16,758 nt of DNA. Origin: JBMOLL01 sp049325415 (GTDB lineage: Bacteria; Bacteroidota; Bacteroidia; Bacteroidales; GCA-2748055). Below are positions 5,505 through 13,361 of the stretch, one piece after another. The stretch covers positions 1 to 16,758 of the forward strand of contig JBMOLL010000033.1 of NCBI GenBank assembly GCA_049325415.1, written 5' to 3'. The translations under genes were made by a program, and so were the position numbers. The notes beneath the pieces were generated by a model. That model made no database searches, was not told the origin of the DNA, and saw only the letters and a program-made list of their open reading frames with translations. Numbering within the stretch: position 1 is the first letter of the stretch; every line of letters starts with the position of its first letter.

Positions 5505-7187
5505 ATGAACGGCTTCTTTCCATACCTTCTGAAAGTGTCGGCCGGGATCGCCCTTGTATCCCTACCATACTATCTTTTAATGAGAAAAGATCCGAACCTG
5601 GGCCTGAAACGTTTTTTCCTGCTGGCCGGACTGATCCTTTCCTTTATCTTCCCCCTGCTCTACCTGCGGCCCTCCGGTCCGTTTCTGATCCGCGATGCCG
5701 TATTCTTTCTTCAACTTCAGCCGCCCGTTCAACCGATCCTGAACACAGGCCCGGCTCAATCTCCGGGGATCCTTGACCGGATCGACCTTACCACGATCCT
5801 GCTGATCGCCTACCTCGCCGGGATCCTCATTTTAACTATCCGGAATTTTTCCGCCTTTCTGCGCTGGAAGAAAATGCGCCGGCAAAACACCGTACCCGGA
5901 AAAAACCTGGTCGTTACCGAAAAGAACGAAATATTCACCCTCTTCAGAACTATCCACCTTCCCCTTTCCGTGATGGATTCCGAAGAATACCAGTCGATAC
6001 TGATCCATGAAAAAGCCCACGTACGACAGCTGCACTTCATCGACCTGCTGTTTTGCGAGACGGCCATCTTCCTCACATGGTTCAATCCTTTTACTTGGCT
6101 TATTACCAGGATGATAAAAGAAAACCACGAGCATCTTGCCGACCGGGAGGTACTCTCCTCCGGCATTGATCCCGTGCGTTACAGGGCCCATCTCCTGAAC
6201 CAGACCCTCGGGGTACCGCTGTTCCGGTTTGGCCTTGCTTTTTCTCATTCATTAACCAAAAAAAGATTCGACATGATGAAGAATTTAAAATCCGGACGTA
6301 CCGGACTGGTAAAAGCATTCCTGCTGACCCCCCTGATCCTCTTTTCCCTGAGTTGTATGAGTAACAGCACCGCCCGGGATGGTAAAATCACCGGAATCGT
6401 CCGCTTTGCCGACAGCGGGGAACCGGCTCCCGGGGCCAGCGTGATCATTAAAGGCTCGACGGTTGGAACAGTTACCGATGAAAAAGGCCGGTTTGAACTG
6501 GCTATTCCAGGACCCGTGGAACTGATGGTTTCCTATGTGGGCTATAAAACCTGCTCCAACACCTTCAAACCGGGAGAAAAGATCACCTTTGACCTGGTTC
6601 CGGATGTTGTGGACCTGGAAGTTCCTTTTTCCGAAAAATCAGATCATATCCTGGAAGTCCGGATGAAGGACGGGGGAGAACCCCTTGTACTTGTCGATGG
6701 GGTGGAAAACAATGATTATGCCTCCATTGATCCTGAAACCATTGAAAAAATTGAGGTAATTAAAGAAGCGTCTGTACTGGCGGAAAAATTCCCCGGAAAA
6801 GACACGAAAGATGGCGTGATCATGATTACCCTGAAAAAGCCGGAAGCCGCGCAGGATGAAAGCGGAGAAGTCTTTGTGATCGTGGAAGATATGCCGCATT
6901 TCCCGGGAGGGAACGAAGCCCTTTCCACCTATATCTACTCTAAGCTGGAATACCCGGAAGCGGCAAAAGCCAGATCCCTGGAAGGATATGCCTATGTGCT
7001 GTTCACCGTCGACAAAGAAGGAAAGGTGGGCGATGTGAAGATCTCTAATTCCAGCGATCCCGTGTTTAATGCGCCGGCAATGGCCGTCTTTGTGAACATG
7101 CCGGCATGGAAACCGGGTTACCAGCATGGCAAGCCGGTTCCTGTAAAATTTTCTGTCCGGGTAGACTTCCGTCTGCCCCGGAAATAA
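5505..7187 (+). CDS. BlaR1-like M56 membrane metallopeptidase with carboxypeptidase-regulatory, plug-like and TonB C-terminal domains
   Basis: The 560-residue product is an inner-membrane zinc peptidase that probably cleaves the BlaI-type repressor encoded 1 nt upstream. Hydrophobic helices lie near 5-26, 36-55, 95-113 and 268-284. The M56 zinc motif is HEKAH (168-172), with the supporting ENHEHLAD (206-213). After the last helix, a periplasmic section begins with a CarboxypepD_reg-like beta-sandwich (about 293-365: GKITGIVRFADSGEPAPGAS, then GTVTDEKGRFEL). A TonB-receptor-plug-like segment follows (about 395-446: VLVDGVENN, IDPETIEKIEVIKEAS, DGVIMITLKK). A TonB C-terminal domain closes it (about 463-557: MPHFPGGNEAL, YPEAAKARSLEGYAYVLFTV). 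There is no penicillin-binding domain, so the signal is not obviously a beta-lactam. ATG 5505 is chosen over 5454 because it directly precedes helix 1 and avoids overlapping the blaI-type gene. A terminator follows at 7213. Confidence 0.88.
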   Translation: MNGFFPYLLKVSAGIALVSLPYYLLMRKDPNLGLKRFFLLAGLILSFIFPLLYLRPSGPFLIRDAVFFLQLQPPVQPILNTGPAQSPGILDRIDLTTILLIAYLAGILILTIRNFSAFLRWKKMRRQNTVPGKNLVVTEKNEIFTLFRTIHLPLSVMDSEEYQSILIHEKAHVRQLHFIDLLFCETAIFLTWFNPFTWLITRMIKENHEHLADREVLSSGIDPVRYRAHLLNQTLGVPLFRFGLAFSHSLTKKRFDMMKNLKSGRTGLVKAFLLTPLILFSLSCMSNSTARDGKITGIVRFADSGEPAPGASVIIKGSTVGTVTDEKGRFELAIPGPVELMVSYVGYKTCSNTFKPGEKITFDLVPDVVDLEVPFSEKSDHILEVRMKDGGEPLVLVDGVENNDYASIDPETIEKIEVIKEASVLAEKFPGKDTKDGVIMITLKKPEAAQDESGEVFVIVEDMPHFPGGNEALSTYIYSKLEYPEAAKARSLEGYAYVLFTVDKEGKVGDVKISNSSDPVFNAPAMAVFVNMPAWKPGYQHGKPVPVKFSVRVDFRLPRK

Positions 7188-7212
7188 CCTGTGTAGTAAG
7201 CCAGACAGGAGT

Positions 7213-7245
7213 GAGGCCGCCGGGGAAGGGCGGCCTCTTTTTTTT
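7213..7245 (+). terminator. Intrinsic terminator of the blaI-blaR1-like operon
   Basis: GAGGCCGCC (7213-7221) and GGCGGCCTC (7229-7237) form a perfect 9-bp stem with a 7-nt loop, followed directly by eight T (7238-7245). It lies 25 nt after the peptidase stop. The T-run overlaps the stop codon of the convergent GH65 gene (7246-7244). On the minus strand no T-run follows the stem, so it should stop only plus-strand transcripts efficiently. Confidence 0.9.
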
Positions 7246-9544
7246 AGCTTTTCCAGCTGCCTTTTTCGCTGAGCTCGATCTTCTCCCCGCGGATCATCAG
7301 GCTGATGGCCCCACCCTCCTCGTTCGCAATATCCACATGGTTTTTATTCAGCATAACGCGGAGTATGTTTTCGCGGAATACAATCTTGAAGGTCACGGAA
7401 TCCCATCTCTGCGGGACTCTCGGATCAAAATGCAGCATCCCGTTCCTGACCCTCAATCCGCCAAAACCATAAACCACCGACATCCAGGTACCTCCCATAC
7501 TGGTAATATGCAGCCCTTCCTTCACTTCGTGGTTATAGTCGTCGAGATCAAGCCTTGAGGTCCGGAGGTAAAGCTCATAGGCTTTTTCCGGCATTCCGAT
7601 CCGGGAGGCCAGGATGGAATGAATACAGGGCGACAGGGAGGATTCGTGCACGGTACGGGGCTCATAGAAATCAAAATTCTTTTTGATGGTCTCCGTATCG
7701 TATTCATCCTCAAAATTGTAGATCCCCTGTAACACATCGGCCTGTTTGATGAAACAGGAACGCAGGATCCGGTCCCACGACCAGTGCTGGTTGATCGGTT
7801 TTTCCGAAGCATCAAGATCCGATACCAGGATCTGCTCCTTGTCCATGTAACCATCCTGCTGCAGGAAGATCCCTTTCTGCTCCATCATCGGGAAATACAT
7901 CTGGTCGATCACTTCCTTCCAGGAGATTTCCTCCTTGTTGGTTAGTCCGGTAATACTCAGAATCCGGTTATGGCTTTCAGGGTACCTCTCCTTAACCAGC
8001 GTAAGCGCCTCAAGGGTATAGCCCATGGTCCAGGAGGCCATTTTGTTCGTGTACCAGTTGTTGTTTACGTTGTTCTCGTATTCGTTCGGCCCAGTAACTC
8101 CCAGGATCACGTATTTGCCTTTTATGTCGGACCAGTTGACCCGCTGCCGCCAGAACCGGGAAATGGCGATCAGGACTTCAAGACCCCCTTCGGTCAGGTA
8201 CTGATCATCGCCGGTGTAACGTATATAATTAAAGATCGCATAGGCGATGGCCCCGTTCCGGTGGATCTCTTCAAAGGTGATCTCCCATTCGTTATGACAT
8301 TCCTCCCCGTTCATGGTGACCATGGGATAAAGGGCTGCTCCGTTGCGGAAGCCCAGTTTCTCGGCATTTTCAATCGCCTTTTCCAGATGCTTGTAGCGGT
8401 AGGTAAGAAGGTTCCGGGCCACTTTCTGCGGGGCAGTACTGAGATAGAAAGGAACCATGTAGGCCTCTGTATCCCAGTAGGTGCTGCCTCCGTACTTCTC
8501 CCCGGTAAACCCTTTCGGACCGATATTGAGCCGCTCGTCTTTTCCGGTATAGGTCTGGTTAATCTGGAATATATTGAAACGAATGCCCTGTTGTGCCGCC
8601 GGATCGCCCTTGATCACGATGTCGCTGTGTGACCAGTTATCCGCCCAGCGGGCAACATGCGCCGAAAACAGGGCGTCAAAACCTTTTTCCCGGGCGGCAG
8701 TTGCTTTCTCGCGGGCATGAACGGAAATCCTGTCGTCGGTATGACAGAAGGAACTGAGAACCGACACATATTTATACAGCACCGCCGCTTCTCCTTTCTT
8801 CAGGTTACAACGGTAGGTGTTATAAACATACTTCTCCTCGTGTCCGTACGCGGGAGTTGCCGTAATCGCCTTACCTCCGGTTTCCAGGACGCTGGTCATG
8901 TGCATGCACACCAGGAAGCCTGATTTTCGGGTGCGGGCCATCAGCCAGCCGCCTCCGGATCCGGATCCGGTTTCTTCAATATCCCAGAACTGTTCGTTGT
9001 AGTTGCTGTCGCGGTTGTGAACATCCCCGTCGAGGAAGGGTGAAAAAGTGAGTTCTCCGTCGAAATTGACCGGCGTGACCGAATAACGTATGGCACAGAT
9101 CTCATCCTCATCGATACTGAGGAAGCGCCGGGCGCTGACTTTTACCATGTTCCCCGAAGCCAGTTTTGCCGTAAAGCTCCGTTCCAGGTAACCTTCCTTC
9201 ATGTTCAGCTCCCTGCGAAAATCGCTTACATCAGCCTGATGCAGGTCCAGTTCTTCCTTGCCGATCATTACAGAGATCCCGATCCAGTTGGGAGCATTGG
9301 GAACCTTGGCAAAATACTCGGGATAGCCGTTTTTCCACCAGCCCACCCGGGTTTTATCGGGGTAATATACCCCGGCGATGTAATTTCCCTGAAGGGTCTC
9401 ACCGGTATAGCGTTCTTCGAAGTTGGCCCGTTGGCCCATGCGTCCGTTACCGAGACTGAAGATACTTTCCGCCGCTTCCTGCAGATAGGGATTAAATCCC
9501 TCCTCTATGACGCGCCATTCATCGGTTTTATAATGTCTCTTCAT
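7244..9544 (-). CDS. Glycoside hydrolase family 65, maltose phosphorylase
   Basis: The 766-residue product fits GH65 disaccharide phosphorylases, which invert configuration and convert maltose plus phosphate into glucose and beta-glucose 1-phosphate. It has the N-terminal beta-sandwich, an (alpha/alpha)6 barrel and a small C-terminal beta domain. The catalytic acid is Glu488 in VTGPNEYENNVNNNWYTN, almost the same number as Glu487 of the Lactobacillus brevis enzyme. The phosphate site is visible as KQADV (600-604) and HESSLS (633-638), plus GLHITSMGGTW (677-687). The loop GEECHNEWEITFEEIHRNGAIA (413-434) is the form I associate with maltose rather than trehalose or kojibiose phosphorylases. 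No signal peptide is seen, so it is cytosolic. It is last in the operon, 9 nt after pgmB, whose enzyme uses its product. Substrate call is probable; the family is certain. Confidence 0.93.
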   Translation of the reverse strand: MKRHYKTDEWRVIEEGFNPYLQEAAESIFSLGNGRMGQRANFEERYTGETLQGNYIAGVYYPDKTRVGWWKNGYPEYFAKVPNAPNWIGISVMIGKEELDLHQADVSDFRRELNMKEGYLERSFTAKLASGNMVKVSARRFLSIDEDEICAIRYSVTPVNFDGELTFSPFLDGDVHNRDSNYNEQFWDIEETGSGSGGGWLMARTRKSGFLVCMHMTSVLETGGKAITATPAYGHEEKYVYNTYRCNLKKGEAAVLYKYVSVLSSFCHTDDRISVHAREKATAAREKGFDALFSAHVARWADNWSHSDIVIKGDPAAQQGIRFNIFQINQTYTGKDERLNIGPKGFTGEKYGGSTYWDTEAYMVPFYLSTAPQKVARNLLTYRYKHLEKAIENAEKLGFRNGAALYPMVTMNGEECHNEWEITFEEIHRNGAIAYAIFNYIRYTGDDQYLTEGGLEVLIAISRFWRQRVNWSDIKGKYVILGVTGPNEYENNVNNNWYTNKMASWTMGYTLEALTLVKERYPESHNRILSITGLTNKEEISWKEVIDQMYFPMMEQKGIFLQQDGYMDKEQILVSDLDASEKPINQHWSWDRILRSCFIKQADVLQGIYNFEDEYDTETIKKNFDFYEPRTVHESSLSPCIHSILASRIGMPEKAYELYLRTSRLDLDDYNHEVKEGLHITSMGGTWMSVVYGFGGLRVRNGMLHFDPRVPQRWDSVTFKIVFRENILRVMLNKNHVDIANEEGGAISLMIRGEKIELSEKGSWKS

Positions 9545-9553
9545 AAAGTTGTT

Positions 9554-10204
9554 TTAAAGTTTTGTTGCCAGCTGCTCCAGGTCCAGACCTTCAAATCCGG
9601 CAATGACCAGTTTTGCTTCGGGCAGCTGTTGCTGACTTCCGACACCCACGGCCTTCATCCCGGCCCGGTGGGCAGCTTCGATGCCCGCGCGGGCATCTTC
9701 AAATACTATACAGTTCTCCGGGGCCGTACCCAGGAGTTCTGCGGCTGTCTGAAAGACCTGCGGGTCCGGTTTCGCCTTCGAAACCATGGTTCCGTCAACC
9801 ACCGCATCAAAAAAGGCCGACAGTCCCACTCTTTCCAGGATGAGGGGGGCATTCTTGCTGGCTGAACCCAGGGCAATGGCAATTCCCTTATCCTTGAGGC
9901 TCATCAGGAAGGGCAGTACCCCGGGCAGGACATCCTCCGGCGTCATCTGCCTAACCCAGGAGAGGTAACGGGTGTTCTTTTCCTCCGCGTACCTTTCCTT
10001 TTCCGCTTCACTGAGCGTTATCCCCCCGATCTTCAACAGGATCTCGAGGGAGGTCGTCCGGCTCACCCCTTTCAGCTGTTCATTATCCTCCTCGGTGAAA
10101 TCGAAACCCAGTTCCCTGGCCAGTTCTTTCCAGGCGATGTAATGAAACTTCGCCGTATCCACAATCACCCCGTCGAGGTCAAATATGCATGCCTTGATCT
10201 CCAT
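9554..10204 (-). CDS. pgmB: Beta-phosphoglucomutase
   Basis: The 216-residue HAD-superfamily mutase converts beta-glucose 1-phosphate, the product of GH65 phosphorolysis, to glucose 6-phosphate through a glucose 1,6-bisphosphate intermediate. Motif I FDLDGVIVDT has nucleophile Asp9 and acid/base Asp11. Also present are KGVSRTTSL (Arg49, sugar-phosphate contact), LGSASKNA (Ser114, Ala115), SKAKPDP (Lys145) and VFEDARAG (Glu169, Asp170). These positions coincide almost residue for residue with the Lactococcus lactis enzyme. The cap domain is of the expected size. It begins 1 nt after the MFS gene stop and ends 9 nt before the GH65 start, a tight operon that explains its specific role in maltose catabolism. 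Confidence 0.94.
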   Translation of the reverse strand: MEIKACIFDLDGVIVDTAKFHYIAWKELARELGFDFTEEDNEQLKGVSRTTSLEILLKIGGITLSEAEKERYAEEKNTRYLSWVRQMTPEDVLPGVLPFLMSLKDKGIAIALGSASKNAPLILERVGLSAFFDAVVDGTMVSKAKPDPQVFQTAAELLGTAPENCIVFEDARAGIEAAHRAGMKAVGVGSQQQLPEAKLVIAGFEGLDLEQLATKL

Positions 10205-10205
10205 A

Positions 10206-11732
10206 TTATTTGCCCTCCGGTGCTTTTGATGCAGGACGGGCGCCTTTCACGTCATCCACTAAAAACATCAGTCCGGCAGCAATAATCAGCGATATGGCTC
10301 CCGCGATCAGGGCATAAATACTCTGTCCGTGGAAGAGGACCTTCACCATAAAGCCCAGGATACTGGCGGCCAGGATCTGTGGAATGACAATGAAGAAATT
10401 AAAGATCCCCATGTAAACACCCATCTTTTTCTGTGGCAAGGCTCCTGTAAGAATTGCATAGGGCATGGCCAGGATACTCGCCCAGGCCAGTCCGACCCCA
10501 ACCATGGAATAGAACATCTGGTGCGGATCGGTAAGGAAATAAATGGAGGCCAGTCCGATACTTCCGACAACGAGGGCGATGGAATGTGTAATCTTTCTGC
10601 TGGTGACCCTTGCCAGCCAGGGCAGAACGATCAGGCCGAATGCTGCTGCGAACAGGTTATACCAGCCAAACATGCCGCCAACCCAGTTGGCTCCTTCGTT
10701 ATAGGCGGCAGAAGCCGTATCGGTTGTGTGATACAGGTGTTCCGTCACCGAAGGAGTGGTGTATATCCACATGGAGAACAGGGCAAACCACGAAAAGAAC
10801 TGCACGATGGCAAGTTGCTTCATGGTCCCGGGCATCCTGTACAGGTCGGTCATGATGGAAATCAGTCCGTTCATTCTGGCTGCCGAACCGACCATCAGCC
10901 CGGCCAGCACCTGGAGCAAACCAAACACGGCAAGGCCCCCGGCAAGGATGTACAGTTCTTTTTCAAGACTGAAATAGTATACGGGGATCGCGGCAAGCAA
11001 GCCAGCAAGGAACCAGATAAGGCCTCTGCGGGTATACTTTCCGGCAGGCTCACACTCCTCACAGTTTTCATCGCTGATCCTGGTGGTTTCCGTAAAAGAG
11101 TCCAGTTCCTCCGGGGAGTACTCCTTCGTGCTGAAGACCGTCCAGAGCACGGACACCAGGAAAACCAGCCCGCCCAGGTAAAAGGAATATTTTACCGTAT
11201 CGGGGATCTCTCCTTCGGGCGCCGTATTGGAAATATTCAGCCAGTTGGCCAGGATATAAGGCAGCCAGGAGGCAATAAAGGCCCCGATGCCAATAAAAAA
11301 ACTCTGCATGGTAAAGCCAAGGGTTCGCTGCTCATCCGGCAACATATCCCCGACAAAGGCCCTGAAGGGCTCCATGGAGATGTTGATGGAGGCATCCATG
11401 ATCCAGAGCATACCCGCTGCCACCCAGAGGGCTGGCGAATTGGGCATCAGGATAAGTGCCAGGGATGCAAGCAGGGCCCCGACCATAAAATAAGGTCGCC
11501 GCCTGCCGAATTTTCCCCAGGTCTTGTCGCTCATATGCCCGATAATGGGCTGAATGATCAGACCGGTTACCGGTGCTGCCACCCACAGAATGGGAATCCT
11601 GTCAATGTCCGCTCCAAGTGTCTGGAAGATGCGGCTGACATTGGCATTCTGCAGACCGAAACCAAACTGGATCCCAAAAAAGCCAAAGCTCATGTTCCAG
11701 ATCTGCCAAAAACTCAGTCTTGGTTTTTTCAT
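10206..11732 (-). CDS. MFS sugar transporter, SLC45-like (maltose/sucrose type)
   Basis: The 508-residue polytopic inner-membrane protein has roughly twelve hydrophobic helices and the loop 2-3 motif GHMSDKTWGKFGRRRPYF (65-82), whose GRRRP is typical of SLC45-type sucrose/maltose proton symporters and related GPH carriers. A polar cytoplasmic stretch (about residues 202-232, with ENCEECEPAGK) separates the two six-helix halves. The Cys pair in it is unusual but no metal function can be claimed. As first gene of the operon with pgmB and maltose phosphorylase, it most likely brings maltose or short malto-oligosaccharides from the periplasm into the cytosol, after outer-membrane passage through the SusC-like protein at 13362. 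Transport substrate is inferred from context. Confidence 0.88.
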   Translation of the reverse strand: MKKPRLSFWQIWNMSFGFFGIQFGFGLQNANVSRIFQTLGADIDRIPILWVAAPVTGLIIQPIIGHMSDKTWGKFGRRRPYFMVGALLASLALILMPNSPALWVAAGMLWIMDASINISMEPFRAFVGDMLPDEQRTLGFTMQSFFIGIGAFIASWLPYILANWLNISNTAPEGEIPDTVKYSFYLGGLVFLVSVLWTVFSTKEYSPEELDSFTETTRISDENCEECEPAGKYTRRGLIWFLAGLLAAIPVYYFSLEKELYILAGGLAVFGLLQVLAGLMVGSAARMNGLISIMTDLYRMPGTMKQLAIVQFFSWFALFSMWIYTTPSVTEHLYHTTDTASAAYNEGANWVGGMFGWYNLFAAAFGLIVLPWLARVTSRKITHSIALVVGSIGLASIYFLTDPHQMFYSMVGVGLAWASILAMPYAILTGALPQKKMGVYMGIFNFFIVIPQILAASILGFMVKVLFHGQSIYALIAGAISLIIAAGLMFLVDDVKGARPASKAPEGK

Positions 11733-11752
11733 TTTGTTCTGTTTTGTGGGGA

Positions 11753-11815
11753 CCTCTGACCCAGGGACAATAAAAAATCCCTGTCCGTCAGGTCAACGGT
11801 TCCAGAGATCAGAGG
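11753..11815 (-). ncRNA. Candidate structured 5' leader of the MFS-pgmB-GH65 mRNA
   Basis: In the minus-strand transcript, CCUCUGA (11815-11809) pairs with UCAGAGG (11759-11753), closing a three-way junction. Inside it are CCGU/ACGG (11799-11796 and 11788-11785) with a small loop and CAGGGA/UCCCUG (11783-11778 and 11767-11762) with a U-rich loop. An alternative pairing of GACCU (11794-11790) with AGGUC (11755-11751) would break the junction, so two folds are possible. It lies about 20 nt before the start codon and within the predicted leader. I do not recognise a known riboswitch family. Confidence 0.4.
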
Positions 11816-11852
11816 AATACGGAAATTTTATCGGCAGGACGTGGTCCCGGAT

Positions 11853-11884
11853 CAAAAATAGGAAAAAGGATTGGTTCAATGCAA
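11853..11884 (-). promoter_or_regulatory. Candidate promoter of the MFS-pgmB-GH65 operon
   Basis: TATTTTTG (11860-11853) matches TAnnTTTG exactly on the minus strand, with TTG (11884-11882) 21 nt upstream. The leader would be about 110 nt and contain the predicted folded RNA. The LacI-type operator at 11938 lies about 54 bp upstream of the -33 box. Confidence 0.5.
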
Positions 11885-11937
11885 GTTTTTCCGGCTAAAT
11901 CTTCACAGGGAAACGGCCCGTATTCCTGCACCTTCAA

Positions 11938-11955
11938 ATTTCAACCGTTTGCGGA
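11938..11955. promoter_or_regulatory. LacI-type operator upstream of the MFS operon
   Basis: ATTTCAACCGTTTGCGGA contains CAAnCGnTTG, the usual central-CG dyad of LacI-family operators, and matches the susC-upstream site at 13154-13171 in 16 of 18 bases. It lies just past the lacI stop codon. Its place upstream of, not within, the MFS promoter would suit activation more than repression. Confidence 0.6.
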
Positions 11956-11969
11956 GAGAAAAAAAAATT

Positions 11970-12983
11970 TCAGCGCGTCGACTCCCTGATCACCAGTTCG
12001 GTGGGAATGACTTCCGTGATCGGCTTGAACACCTCGGCTCCGGCGTTGATTCTCCTGAGCAGGATTCCCGCGGCCCGCTGCCCCAGGAGAAAGCCATGCT
12101 GGCTCACTGTTGTCAGCGGCGGATCGGTAACCGTCGAGACCAGACCGTCGGTAAAACCGGCCACGGCCACGTCTTCGGGAACGCGCAGATTCAGGCGCTT
12201 AAGGACTTTGAGGGCGCCGGTGGCGGTGAGGTCGTTCACGGCAAAGATCCCGTCGGGCGGATCAGGCAGCGCCATGATCTTCGGGGTGATGGCCAGCGCC
12301 TCATCATGAGTGTCGCATTTGACGATAAGCCGGTCGTCAACCGGGATCCCGTATTTCTCCAGCGCCGTGATATACCCGCGCTGCCGCTGATACCCGATCT
12401 GAAGATGCTGCGGAGCCGCCAGGTGGGCAATCCGGCGACTGCCTCCCTTGATCAGCAGCTCGACGGCCATGAAGGCGCCGTTGAAGTCATCGACGATCAC
12501 CTTGTCGGTTTCCACCTCATCACAGGCCCGGTCGAAAAAAACCACCGGAACACCGTTATCCATCAGGTCGCGGAAATGCTGGAACTTCATGGAGGTCTTG
12601 GAGATGGAAACCAGCACCCCGTCGACCCGGCTGGAGAGCAGGGCCTGGGTGTTCAGGACTTCCTTCTCATAGGATTCGTTCGACTGGAACAGCATGACGT
12701 TGTAGCCTGCCGCCATGGCCACATCTTCAATACCCGAGATCACCGATGAAAAGAAATGATGCACCAGCTCGGGTACGATCACACCTATTATATTAGACCG
12801 CCTGTTCCGCAGACTCAGAGCAATGGCGTTCGGCTTGTACTTCATCCGCTCCACCATGGCCCTGACCTGCTGCTTCGTCTCCATGCTGATATCCGGATGA
12901 TCCTTCAGCGCCCGCGAAACGGTCGACGGGGAAACGCCCAGTTCACGGGCGATGTCCTTTATGGTGATCTGATGGCTTTTCAT
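11970..12983 (-). CDS. LacI-family transcriptional regulator of the maltose locus
   Basis: The 337-residue product has the full LacI layout. The N-terminal helix-turn-helix is ITIKDIARELGVSPSTVSRA (6-25), followed by a hinge helix near PNAIALSLR (51-59). A periplasmic-binding-protein-like core starts at NIIGVIVPEL and includes VDGVLVSIS, PVVFFDRACDE, GIFAVNDLTATGAL and VAVAGFTDG. Such regulators sense a sugar or sugar phosphate and bind palindromes with a central CG. The gene sits between the minus-strand transporter-phosphorylase operon and the plus-strand susC operon. Matching operator-like sites precede both, so it very likely controls the whole locus. The effector is probably maltose or a derivative, inferred from context. 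No intrinsic terminator follows, so some transcripts may read into the MFS operon. Confidence 0.92.
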   Translation of the reverse strand: MKSHQITIKDIARELGVSPSTVSRALKDHPDISMETKQQVRAMVERMKYKPNAIALSLRNRRSNIIGVIVPELVHHFFSSVISGIEDVAMAAGYNVMLFQSNESYEKEVLNTQALLSSRVDGVLVSISKTSMKFQHFRDLMDNGVPVVFFDRACDEVETDKVIVDDFNGAFMAVELLIKGGSRRIAHLAAPQHLQIGYQRQRGYITALEKYGIPVDDRLIVKCDTHDEALAITPKIMALPDPPDGIFAVNDLTATGALKVLKRLNLRVPEDVAVAGFTDGLVSTVTDPPLTTVSQHGFLLGQRAAGILLRRINAGAEVFKPITEVIPTELVIRESTR

Positions 12984-13121
12984 GGTAGTTTACCTGCTAA
13001 ATTTACGCTTTTTTCATCAATTCCCGCTTTTTTCTCTCCGGCGATCTCCAGGGCTTCTTTTCCGCTTTTCTGATCAGCTTTTCCCCTCCGGAGAATGCAT
13101 AAAAACAGGGATTTCAGGAAA

Positions 13122-13141
13122 AACATGTTTTGTAACATGTT
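13122..13141. repeat. Paired AACATGTT palindromes
   Basis: The 8-bp self-complementary word AACATGTT occurs at 13122-13129 and 13134-13141, 12 bp apart. The two copies together also form a larger inverted repeat around TTGT. They lie 12 bp before the LacI-type operators and could bind a second regulator of the susC operon; no known factor is recognised. Confidence 0.5.
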
Positions 13142-13153
13142 GGTACATACGTC

Positions 13154-13182
13154 ATTTCAAACGATTGCGGAAACGATTGCGG
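13154..13182. promoter_or_regulatory. Tandem LacI-type operators upstream of susC
   Basis: The 12-bp unit AAACGATTGCGG is repeated perfectly at 13159-13170 and 13171-13182. The first copy lies in ATTTCAAACGATTGCGGA (13154-13171), which holds the dyad CAAnCGnTTG and matches the site before the MFS operon in 16 of 18 bases. The second copy has GAA in place of CAA, so it is a weaker dyad. The sites lie about 30-60 bp upstream of the susC -33 candidate. Confidence 0.65.
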
Positions 13183-13213
13183 AGATTTTCCTCATTTTCA
13201 CATTCCTTAACAA

Positions 13214-13244
13214 TCTGTTAAACTTCAGGAAATACATAAATTTC
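13214..13244 (+). promoter_or_regulatory. Candidate promoter of the susC-susD operon
   Basis: TCTG (13214-13217), 19 nt and TAAATTTC (13237-13244) give a one-mismatch fit to each box of the Bacteroidota consensus. It would leave a leader of about 110 nt before ATG 13362. This is the best match I see in the region, but weaker than the other promoters in the window. Confidence 0.3.
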
Positions 13245-13361
13245 ACAGTTATTAACATTTACGCACACTAAATCAAAACTAAAAAAGGAAATTATCGGCA
13301 CAATTTCAGAGATCATCAAAAGCTAACACAGTAAATTACCAAAACTAAAACACTTTAATTC

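Larger units (their letters stand above)
12984..13361. other. 378-bp divergent regulatory region between lacI and susC
   Basis: No gene is visible. The lacI-proximal part holds a C/T-rich stretch with a long-range repeat TCTCCGG (13035-13041) and CCGGAGA (13088-13094). The centre holds paired AACATGTT palindromes (13122-13141) and tandem LacI-type operators (13154-13182). The susC-proximal part is AT-rich and contains the susC promoter candidate and a leader of roughly 110 nt. A lacI promoter is not clear: TAAATTTA (13005-12998, minus) could be its -7 box but lacks a -33 partner. Confidence 0.7.

Noticed and set aside
5111..7187. Beta-lactam resistance operon
   Set aside because: The pair is BlaI/BlaR1-like, but the peptidase has no penicillin-binding sensor domain and no beta-lactamase gene is nearby.
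10329..11759. 476-codon open frame on the plus strand opposite the MFS transporter
   Set aside because: The translation is rich in Gly, His, Gln and Pro with no domain, and it mirrors a well-supported membrane transporter on the other strand.
11871..12749. 292-codon plus-strand frame opposite lacI
   Set aside because: It is antisense to a complete LacI-family gene and has no motif or promoter of its own.
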